Shown here piece after piece: positions 36,906 to 44,035 of a stretch of 64,000 nt of DNA. Position 1 is the stretch's first letter. Each line of letters begins with the position of its first letter. The DNA comes from Rhodococcus sp. Leaf247 (GTDB lineage Bacteria; Actinomycetota; Actinomycetes; Mycobacteriales; Mycobacteriaceae). The notes beneath the pieces were generated by a model that did not search any database, had not been told where the DNA came from, and was given only the letters and a program-made list of their open reading frames with translations. Both the position numbers and the translations under genes were made by a program. The DNA is taken from the NCBI RefSeq assembly GCF_001426185.1, contig NZ_LMRP01000003.1, forward strand, positions 248,001 through 312,000, read 5' to 3'.

Positions 36906-38155
36906 GCGGTCGACGGTAGCGGATCGGAATGCCCACGGCGCCACGCGCTGAACGACCGCACGGACGACCGGCCGGGTCGGACCAACCACGGCCAGGGATG
37001 GACTTCGACGGGCTCGAGTGTTCGGGCGATGCGCGCCCAGCCGGGCACCGGCGCGTAGGTGGCAGCCAGGCTCCTGCCTGCCAGCTCCTCCGAGACGACC
37101 CCGCGGCGAACCTCGAGTTCGCGGATGGCGCCCAGTTCGCCCAGCGTCTCGGCCAGGAACACCAGCCTCTTACCCGACAACGAGAGCCGTCGCAGAAGGG
37201 GTTCGTCGAAGACGAAGACTGCCGGCCTCGACTCGTCGGCCGAGAGTGCCGGATCGGAGGTGCCGAGCGATTCGGCCGTCAACCAGACCTGCTCGGCGGC
37301 ACTACCGCTCGCCTCCGCGGGACCGGCGGGGATGTCCGCCGTGGTCAGATCGGGGCCGTCGACCGAGGGGCCGAGTTCCGCGCTCGGCCAGTCCTGGATC
37401 GGGCACGCCGAGGCGAGTGCGCACCCGCGGCAGAGGGCGGGGGCGCGCTTCTCGACCTGCCACCGACTGAAGCCGTACACCTTGCCGCTCCCGGTTCCGA
37501 CAGTCCACTGCCAGCCGAGGCGGTTGGCGGCGCGAGAACCGTCGAGCAGGTGCGCGAACATCTCGTCCTCACCGTCACGCCAGGTTGCTCCCGCACGGAC
37601 GGCCCACTGCGACGCCAGCCACATGCGTGTCTGATTGACCAGCCAGCCGTCGTCGTGCAGTTCGGTCGTCACCGACGACATGCAGTTCATCTCGGTCGGC
37701 CACGGATCGTCGGCTCGAACATCGCCGCCCGAGGCGAAGGGTTGTTCGCGGGTGAGCGACTGCCCGAGGTCGGTGCCGACGCGGGCGTACAGGTGTCGCG
37801 CGTACTCCTGCCACATCAACTCGTCGCGGTAGCGGGAGCGGTCGCGCCCGGCAGCGTCCTCGACGCGATCCCACACCTCGCGGAGCGACAGCAGGCCGTG
37901 ACGGATGTACGGGGACATCCGGCTGGCGCCGCGCCGCGACTCCGGAAGGACGGTGCTGCGCGAGCGCGCATACCCGGCGATGTCGAGGCCGGCCAACGCA
38001 GCATCGGCCGCCGTCTGACCGCCTCTCATGCCGCCCGCGCGGACGCCGGCCGGCCCTTCCCGCGTCAGATCACCGAGATGCTCCGCGACCCATTTCACGA
38101 CGTCCGCCGTGTCGGCGCCGTCCGCGACGGACGGGGGAGTCGGTAGTTGCACCAT
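36902..38155 (-). CDS. NewPHL-type photolyase with inverted domain order
   Basis: A 417-residue photolyase/cryptochrome-superfamily flavoprotein. The FAD-binding helical domain comes first: SRMSPYIRHGLLSLREVWD, then ELMWQEYARHLY, GWLVNQTRMWLASQWAVR and LLDGSRAANRLGWQWTVGTG. A four-Cys-like loop (LCRGCALASACPIQDWP) follows, and only then, from about residue 300, an alpha/beta domain (AVFVFDEPLLRRLSLSGKRL, FLAETLGEL) that stands at the N-terminus in ordinary photolyases. This inverted order is the hallmark of the described NewPHL class, which repairs CPD lesions in single-stranded DNA. The ATG at 38155 lies 16 bases from a LexA box. Confidence 0.8.
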   Translation of the reverse strand: MVQLPTPPSVADGADTADVVKWVAEHLGDLTREGPAGVRAGGMRGGQTAADAALAGLDIAGYARSRSTVLPESRRGASRMSPYIRHGLLSLREVWDRVEDAAGRDRSRYRDELMWQEYARHLYARVGTDLGQSLTREQPFASGGDVRADDPWPTEMNCMSSVTTELHDDGWLVNQTRMWLASQWAVRAGATWRDGEDEMFAHLLDGSRAANRLGWQWTVGTGSGKVYGFSRWQVEKRAPALCRGCALASACPIQDWPSAELGPSVDGPDLTTADIPAGPAEASGSAAEQVWLTAESLGTSDPALSADESRPAVFVFDEPLLRRLSLSGKRLVFLAETLGELGAIRELEVRRGVVSEELAGRSLAATYAPVPGWARIARTLEPVEVHPWPWLVRPGRSSVRSFSAWRRGHSDPLPSTA

Positions 38156-38170
38156 GAGTTGACACTCTAC

Positions 38171-38186
38171 TAGAACGGATGTTCGA
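38171..38186. promoter_or_regulatory. LexA (SOS) box between photolyase and radical SAM genes
   Basis: TAGAAC-GGAT-GTTCGA matches the actinobacterial SOS consensus TCGAAC-N4-GTTCGA in 11 of 12 fixed positions. It lies in the 107-bp divergent intergenic region, 16 bases from the photolyase start and 76 bases from the radical SAM start. Confidence 0.75.
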
Positions 38187-38262
38187 CTGTGGGCGGGAGC
38201 CGAATTCGACCACGTGTTCGATGACGACCGCGGCTCCGGTGGGCTCGGGGATGGGAGGGTTC

Positions 38263-39300
38263 GTGAGGTGGGACGGCCAGACACTCGACGCGCCCGACGG
38301 GGCGCTCCCGGGTCTCGAACGCACCGGCCTGGTGAAGGCGGGGCTGATCCGCACGGTCCGGACACCCGAGTTCGACGGGGTGACGTTCCACGAGGTGCTG
38401 TGCAAGAGCGCACTGAACCGCGTTCCGGACGAGTCGGCGCTGCCGGCCAAGTGGACCATCAACCCGGCGCGCGGCTGCTCGCACGCGTGCCGGTACTGCT
38501 TCGCGCGTCCGACGCACGAGTACCTCGATCTGGACGCGGGTCGGGATTTCGACTCCCAGATCGTGGTGAAGACGAACATCGTCTCCGTCCTGCGTAAGGA
38601 ACTGGCACGCGCGTCGTGGAAGCGGGAACCGGTGGCGTTGGGTACCAACACCGATCCCTACCAGCGGGCGGAGGGACGGTACGAGCTGATGCCCGGCATC
38701 ATCCGAGCGCTCACCGAGTCCGGTACCTCGTTCTCGATACTCACCAAGGGAACGTTGTTGCGGCGTGATCTGCCGTTGCTCACCCTGGCCGCGACGAAGG
38801 TGAACGTGCAGGTCAGCATCAGCCTCGCGTTCCACGACGAGGAACTGCAGAAGTCGCTGGAACCGGGGGCGCCGTCGCCGCGCGCTCGCCTCGACCTCAT
38901 CCGCGCCGTCACCGACGCCGGCCTGCCGTGTCATGTTCTGATCGCCCCCGTCATCCCGTTCCTGACCGACAGTCCGAAGCACCTCGACGCGTTGATGGGG
39001 GCCCTGCAGGCAGCGGGTGCGACGGGCGTGACGGCGCTGCCGATGCACCTGCGCTCGAGCACGAAGGAGTGGTTCATGAGCTGGCTGGCCGAGAATCATC
39101 CGGCTCTCGTGCGTCGCTATCGCGTGCTGTACGGACGGGGTGCGTACGTCAGCCCCGAGTACAAAGCGTGGCTCCGCGGCAAGGTGGAACCTTTGCGGGA
39201 GAAGCACTCTCTGCTCGGTCTCGATCCGATGGCGGTTCACGCCGTGCAGTCCACCGCGCCCGTCGAGAGCACGCCGGAGCCGGCCATGACCCTGTTCTGA
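38263..39300 (+). CDS. Rv2578c-family radical SAM protein (SPL-like)
   Basis: A 345-residue radical SAM enzyme of the spore-photoproduct-lyase-like group. The cluster motif C-x3-C-x2-C is in NPARGCSHACRYCFARPTHE near residue 70; the SAM-binding GTNTDPYQRAEGRYELM and the beta-barrel ILTKGTLLRRD follow. True SPL reverses the thymine dimer of spore DNA; this organism type forms no spores, so the substrate is unknown. GTG 38263, with GGGAGGG upstream, reproduces the MRWDGQ-like start of the mycobacterial homologue. It is divergent from the photolyase gene with a shared LexA box. Confidence 0.85.
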   Translation: MRWDGQTLDAPDGALPGLERTGLVKAGLIRTVRTPEFDGVTFHEVLCKSALNRVPDESALPAKWTINPARGCSHACRYCFARPTHEYLDLDAGRDFDSQIVVKTNIVSVLRKELARASWKREPVALGTNTDPYQRAEGRYELMPGIIRALTESGTSFSILTKGTLLRRDLPLLTLAATKVNVQVSISLAFHDEELQKSLEPGAPSPRARLDLIRAVTDAGLPCHVLIAPVIPFLTDSPKHLDALMGALQAAGATGVTALPMHLRSSTKEWFMSWLAENHPALVRRYRVLYGRGAYVSPEYKAWLRGKVEPLREKHSLLGLDPMAVHAVQSTAPVESTPEPAMTLF

Positions 39301-39311
39301 CTCCGCTCCGG

Positions 39312-40133
39312 TCAGAAGCCCGGCGCGACCCCGATGTGTTCGAGATACCGACGAGCGGACCGGACCACAGCGCCGTGCGCATCCTGCTCGACGACCTTCC
39401 CCCACCACGCGCCGTAGATGCGCTCGAACGGAACGTCCTTCAGCAGCGCCACCGTGCGCCGGACCGTGTCGGGATGTTCCGGGATCATGTTCGGGTAGCT
39501 GTACATGAACGACACCCACCGTCGGTCCGCGGCAACAGCGATGATGTCTCCCGTGCAGAGCGCGCCACGACCGTCCGTGCCTGCCCACCGCAGGACCGAT
39601 CCTCCGGCGAAATGCACGCGGGTGTTGATCAGCGTTCTGCCGGGGAGAATCTCGAGGGTGTCGCCGCTCCACGTCCTGACGTTGCCGTCGCGCGGCAGCC
39701 AGCGCTTGTCCGACTCGTGGATGTAGACGGGTACTCCACCGAACGCCTCGCTCCACTCGATCATGGCGCTGTAGTAGTGCGGGTGCGACACCGCTATCGC
39801 CGATATTCCGCCGAGCTCACGGATGCGGTCGATCGCCGCATCGTCGATCGTGGAGACGCAGTCCCACAACACGTTTCCGCCGTCGCCCGGAACGATCAGG
39901 GCGCGCTGACCGATGGCGAACGAGGGTTCCGTTCCCACGCCCCACAAGCCGGGTGTCTCTTCACGAACCACGGTGCGGTGCGTGTCGAGAAGTCGGTGAA
40001 CCGTCGTCCACTGCTGACCGTCGGCGCCGACGTACTGCCGTTCGTCGGTGCACACCGGGCACTCGTCGGAGTCGACGACGTCGAATTGCACTCCACACGT
40101 CACGCAGACGGGGAGCGTGGATCGCGAGGACAT
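39312..40133 (-). CDS. MBL-fold protein with N-terminal zinc ribbon
   Basis: A 273-residue protein. The N-terminus has a rubredoxin-like zinc ribbon (Cys10, Cys13, Cys25, Cys28), followed by a metallo-beta-lactamase fold. The usual HxHxDH metal motif is replaced by HPHYYS (His117, His119, Tyr121), so the second metal site is altered; a later Asp is kept in ALCTGDIIAV. A hydrolytic or redox role is open. It overlaps the upstream zinc-protease gene by one base (TGATG) and is convergent with the radical SAM gene. Confidence 0.8.
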   Translation of the reverse strand: MSSRSTLPVCVTCGVQFDVVDSDECPVCTDERQYVGADGQQWTTVHRLLDTHRTVVREETPGLWGVGTEPSFAIGQRALIVPGDGGNVLWDCVSTIDDAAIDRIRELGGISAIAVSHPHYYSAMIEWSEAFGGVPVYIHESDKRWLPRDGNVRTWSGDTLEILPGRTLINTRVHFAGGSVLRWAGTDGRGALCTGDIIAVAADRRWVSFMYSYPNMIPEHPDTVRRTVALLKDVPFERIYGAWWGKVVEQDAHGAVVRSARRYLEHIGVAPGF

Positions 40134-41050
40134 CAGCGCACGGACGACGGGTTGTTCAGATCCGAGGCGTCGTAGGTGTTGCAGGCTGCGACCTGGCCGG
40201 TGCGGTAGCCCGCGCTGAACCATGCCTGACGCTGCTCGGACGACCCATGGGTCCAGCCCTCGGGGTTCACCCGCCCGGTCGACGCCTGCTGGATCCTGTC
40301 GTCACCGACGGACGACGCCGCCGAGAGCGCGTCGGACACGTCCTGCTCCGTCAGCGGTTCGAGTAGCGGTTCGCTGGAGCCGGGAGCGGGCAGGTCGTCC
40401 GCGTAGTTGGCCCAGATGCCGGCGTAGCAGTCGGCCTGCAGTTCGGTGCGGACGGCGCCGGACTCGGGACCGTTCGGATCGGCCTGTGCCCGTCCGATGT
40501 CACCGAGTTGGTTCTGGATGTGGTGGCCGAATTCGTGGGCCACCACGTACTCCTGCGCCAGAGGTCCACCGCTGGAGCCGAACTGGTCGACGAGCACCTG
40601 GAAGAAGCCGGTGTCGAAATAGGCCGTGGAGTCCGCGGGGCAGTAGAACGGGCCGACGTCGGATGTTGCGTTGCCGCAACCGGTGTCCACCGAGCCGGTG
40701 AACACACGGACCTCCGGCTGCTGGTAGGCGACTCCGGTCTGGGTAGCGAGCTCCGCGTCCCACACCTGATCGAGGCTGTTCACCGTCGCGGTGACGCGGC
40801 AGTCGACGTTCGAGTTGGCGTCGGTTCCGGTGTCGCAGTTCTCGATGGTTCCGACGCCCTGCTCCTGCGAGGCGGATTCGCCGCCGCCCAGTTGGCCTAT
40901 CACCGACGAGGGGTCGCCACCGAGCAGCAACGTGATGACGACGAGGACGATGCCACCGAGACCACCACCGACGGCGATTCCCTTTCCGCGGCCCCCGGAG
41001 CTTCTCGAGACTCGCGAGGAGTCGATCCGAGCGTTGGGGTCGAACGTCAT
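40133..41050 (-). CDS. Neutral zinc metallopeptidase (KPN_02809 family)
   Basis: A 305-residue membrane-anchored metallopeptidase with one N-terminal transmembrane helix (residues about 27-45) and an extracytoplasmic domain. The zinc motif is VVAHEFGHHIQNQLGD, with a third ligand expected in the downstream RTELQADCYAGIWAN. Substrate is unknown; the M. tuberculosis homologue is Rv2575. Its stop overlaps the start of the MBL-fold gene. It is divergent from aspS. Confidence 0.88.
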   Translation of the reverse strand: MTFDPNARIDSSRVSRSSGGRGKGIAVGGGLGGIVLVVITLLLGGDPSSVIGQLGGGESASQEQGVGTIENCDTGTDANSNVDCRVTATVNSLDQVWDAELATQTGVAYQQPEVRVFTGSVDTGCGNATSDVGPFYCPADSTAYFDTGFFQVLVDQFGSSGGPLAQEYVVAHEFGHHIQNQLGDIGRAQADPNGPESGAVRTELQADCYAGIWANYADDLPAPGSSEPLLEPLTEQDVSDALSAASSVGDDRIQQASTGRVNPEGWTHGSSEQRQAWFSAGYRTGQVAACNTYDASDLNNPSSVR

Positions 41051-41154
41051 GGGTCACCACTTTCGTCAGGCGTGTGCGGCACACAGCTTCGCACGGCAGC
41101 ACTACCCACACATCGCTGTTTCTTACCGGCGTCGGGACGAGCCTGGATGGTCCG

Positions 41155-41196
41155 TAGGATCACCAGCTGTATTCGTCTACTTCTGGAAGGACTCCT
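41155..41196 (+). promoter_or_regulatory. Candidate aspS -10 element and ribosome binding site
   Basis: TAGGAT (41155-41160) is a possible -10 hexamer in the 146-bp divergent region; GGAAGGA lies about 6 bases before the GTG start of aspS. The -35 element is not clear. Confidence 0.35.
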
Positions 41197-43005
41197 GTGC
41201 TGCGCACGCACCTCGCCGGTTCGCTTCGAGCCGAGCACGCGGACCGACACGTCACCCTGACCGGTTGGGTCGCTCGCCGGCGCGATCACGGCGGAGTCAT
41301 CTTCATCGACCTGCGTGACGCCTCCGGAGTGGTCCAGGCTGTGTTCCGCGACGGCCCGGCGGCCGAGCAGTCGCACCGCCTGCGGTCGGAGTTCTGCGTC
41401 AAGATCACCGGCATCGTCGAGCTCCGCCCCGAGGGCAACCAGAACCACGAGATCCAGACGGGCGCCGTCGAGGTGAACGTCACCGAGCTCGAGGTGTTGG
41501 GCGAGAGCGCGCCGCTGCCGTTCCAGCTGGACGAGACTCCGGGCGAGGAAGCGCGGCTCAAGTACCGCTACCTGGACCTGCGTCGCGCCGGACCCGGTCA
41601 CGCGATCCGGCTGCGGTCGAAGGTCAACGCGGCGGCACGGTCCGTCCTGGCCCACCACGAGTTCGTCGAGGTGGAGACGCCCACGCTGACACGCTCGACC
41701 CCCGAGGGCGCCCGCGACTTCCTGGTGCCCGCGCGACTGCAGCCGGGAAGCTTCTACGCACTCCCGCAGAGCCCGCAGCTGTTCAAGCAGTTGCTCATGG
41801 TCGGCGGCATCGAGCGGTACTACCAGATCGCTCGCTGCTACCGCGACGAGGACTTCCGCGCGGACCGTCAGCCCGAGTTCACCCAGCTCGACGTCGAGAT
41901 GAGCTTCGTGACGCAGGACGACGTCATCGTCCTCGCCGAGGAGATCCTGACGTCGCTGTGGAACCTCATCGGCTACGAGATCACCACCCCGATCCCGCGC
42001 ATGACCTACGCCGACGCGATGCGGCGATACGGATCCGACAAGCCCGATCTGCGGTTCGGCGTCGAGCTGGTCGAGTGCGCCGAGTACTTCGCCGACACGC
42101 CGTTCCGCGTGTTCCAGGCGCCCTACGTGGGCGCCGTGGTCATGCCCGGTGGCGCGTCGCAGCCGCGTCGTCAGCTCGACGCGTGGCAGGACTGGGCGAA
42201 GCAGCGCGGCGCCAAGGGTCTGGCCTACGTCCTGATCCAGGAGGACGGGACGCTCGGCGGACCCGTCGCGAAGAACCTGTCGGAATCCGAGCGCGACGGC
42301 CTCGCAGCCCACGTCGGCGCGAAGCCCGGCGACTGCGTCTTCTTCGCCGCCGGTCCCGCCAAGGCGCAGCGCGCACTGCTCGGCGCCGCCCGCGGCGAGA
42401 TCGCGCGCAAGCAGGGACTCATCGACGAGAACGAGTGGGCCTTCGTCTGGATCGTCGACGCGCCGCTGTTCGAGCCGACGTCCGATGCCACCGCCAGCGG
42501 CGACGTCGCGGTCGGCTCGGGATCGTGGACCGCGGTGCACCATGCGTTCACCTCGCCCAAGCCCGAGTCGATGGACACCTTCGACACCGATCCCGGCAAC
42601 GCCCTGGCCTACGCCTACGACATCGTCTGCAACGGCAACGAGATCGGCGGCGGCTCGATCCGTATCCACCGCAAGGACATTCAGGAGCGCGTCTTCGCGA
42701 TCATGGGTATCGACGCGGAGCAGGCGCAGGAGAAGTTCGGCTTCCTCCTCGACGCCTTCGCCTTCGGTGCGCCGCCCCACGGCGGTATCGCGTTCGGCTG
42801 GGACCGCATCACGGCCCTGCTCGCCGGTGTCGACTCGATCCGTGAGGTCATCGCGTTCCCCAAGTCCGGTGGCGGCGTCGACCCGCTGACGGACGCGCCG
42901 GCACCCATCACCCCGGCGCAGCGCAAGGAGTCCGGCATCGACGCGAAGCCGGTGCCGCGCGGTGGATCGGGCGAGAAGCCCGCGTCGGACACTCCCGCGA
43001 CCTAG
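41197..43005 (+). CDS. aspS: Aspartate--tRNA(Asp/Asn) ligase
   Basis: A 602-residue bacterial-type class IIb aspartyl-tRNA synthetase. The N-terminal OB-fold begins [19 protein letters not shown]; the catalytic core has motif 2 in [20 protein letters not shown], the QSPQLFKQ flipping-loop region, the GAD insertion (residues about 290-420) and motif 3 in GIAFGWDRI. In related organisms the enzyme is non-discriminating and charges tRNA-Asn too, with correction by GatCAB. The start is GTG 41197. Confidence 0.97.
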   Translation: MLRTHLAGSLRAEHADRHVTLTGWVARRRDHGGVIFIDLRDASGVVQAVFRDGPAAEQSHRLRSEFCVKITGIVELRPEGNQNHEIQTGAVEVNVTELEVLGESAPLPFQLDETPGEEARLKYRYLDLRRAGPGHAIRLRSKVNAAARSVLAHHEFVEVETPTLTRSTPEGARDFLVPARLQPGSFYALPQSPQLFKQLLMVGGIERYYQIARCYRDEDFRADRQPEFTQLDVEMSFVTQDDVIVLAEEILTSLWNLIGYEITTPIPRMTYADAMRRYGSDKPDLRFGVELVECAEYFADTPFRVFQAPYVGAVVMPGGASQPRRQLDAWQDWAKQRGAKGLAYVLIQEDGTLGGPVAKNLSESERDGLAAHVGAKPGDCVFFAAGPAKAQRALLGAARGEIARKQGLIDENEWAFVWIVDAPLFEPTSDATASGDVAVGSGSWTAVHHAFTSPKPESMDTFDTDPGNALAYAYDIVCNGNEIGGGSIRIHRKDIQERVFAIMGIDAEQAQEKFGFLLDAFAFGAPPHGGIAFGWDRITALLAGVDSIREVIAFPKSGGGVDPLTDAPAPITPAQRKESGIDAKPVPRGGSGEKPASDTPAT

Positions 43006-43056
43006 GCTCGAGCCCGGCTCGTCAGGGCCGGGCCGACGCGGTGCGAGGGAGAGTGC

Positions 43057-43980
43057 ATGCAGAACCTTCGGGTGGTCACTCCCGCCGACAGGACGGACGA
43101 GGTTCTGCGCGTCCTCGAGGACACCCCGGGCGTCGCGCACATCGTGGTGATGCGCGGCGCCGCGGTGCGGCCCGAAGGCGATGTCGTCGATGCCGTCGTC
43201 GTGCGTGAGTGTGCGAACGACGTCCTGTCCGGTCTGCGCTCGCTCGAGCTGACCCACGACGGCGCGGTGACGATGCAACCGGTCGAGACCGTGCTGTCGG
43301 ACGCCGCTCGGAGCGCCGAGAAGGACGCACCGGGCGACCCGGACGACGCCATCGTGTGGGACGAGCTCATCGGACGCACCCGTGAGGAGTCGTCCTTCAC
43401 GGTCACGTTCGTCGCGTTCCTCAGCATCGCGTTGCTGCTGGCGGCCATCGGCGTCGTGACGGACTCACCGGTCACGATCGTCGGCGCCATGGTGGTCGGG
43501 CCGGAGTTCGGGCCCCTGGCCGCGCTGTCGGTCGGTCTGGTGCGGCGTCAGCGGTCGCTGGTACGGCGGTCGTTGTTGGCCCTGCTCGTCGGTTTCCCGA
43601 CGGCCATGGTGATCACGACGATCGGCGCCGTCGTCGCGGAGTCGCTGGGGTGGATCGCGCCGGACTCGATCGACGATCTCCAGCAGGTCGACTTCATCTA
43701 CCAGGTGGGCCCGTTCTCGTTCATCATCGCGCTGCTCGCCGGTGCCGCCGGGATGCTGGCTCTCGTGTCGGCGAAATCCGCGGCGCTGGTGGGCGTGTTC
43801 ATCTCCGTGACGACGGTCCCCGCTGCGGGTTTCGCCGTCGTCGCCGCCACCGTGGGGTCGTGGCGCATCGCTGCGCTGTCCGCGGGTCAGCTGGGCATCA
43901 ACCTGGTCGGGATCGTCGTCGCCGCCACGTTCGTCCTGTCACTGCACCGGCGGTCCGCCGCGGGTCGCACCGGAGGGTAA
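43057..43980 (+). CDS. DUF389/TIGR00341-family membrane protein
   Basis: A 307-residue protein with a soluble N-terminal ferredoxin-like region (residues 1-80, LRVVTPADRTDEVLRVLED) and a C-terminal membrane domain of about six helices carrying the family motif GAMVVGPEFGPLAALSVGLV. Function is unknown; the family occurs widely in bacteria and archaea. It starts 51 bases after aspS and ends 55 bases before the ATP-grasp gene, in the same direction, so co-transcription with either is possible. Confidence 0.85.
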   Translation: MQNLRVVTPADRTDEVLRVLEDTPGVAHIVVMRGAAVRPEGDVVDAVVVRECANDVLSGLRSLELTHDGAVTMQPVETVLSDAARSAEKDAPGDPDDAIVWDELIGRTREESSFTVTFVAFLSIALLLAAIGVVTDSPVTIVGAMVVGPEFGPLAALSVGLVRRQRSLVRRSLLALLVGFPTAMVITTIGAVVAESLGWIAPDSIDDLQQVDFIYQVGPFSFIIALLAGAAGMLALVSAKSAALVGVFISVTTVPAAGFAVVAATVGSWRIAALSAGQLGINLVGIVVAATFVLSLHRRSAAGRTGG

Positions 43981-44035
43981 GTTCTGCCGAGTAGCTCGCC
44001 GACCCGGCGCGGGTGCCGGCGAGAAGGGGCGTGAG

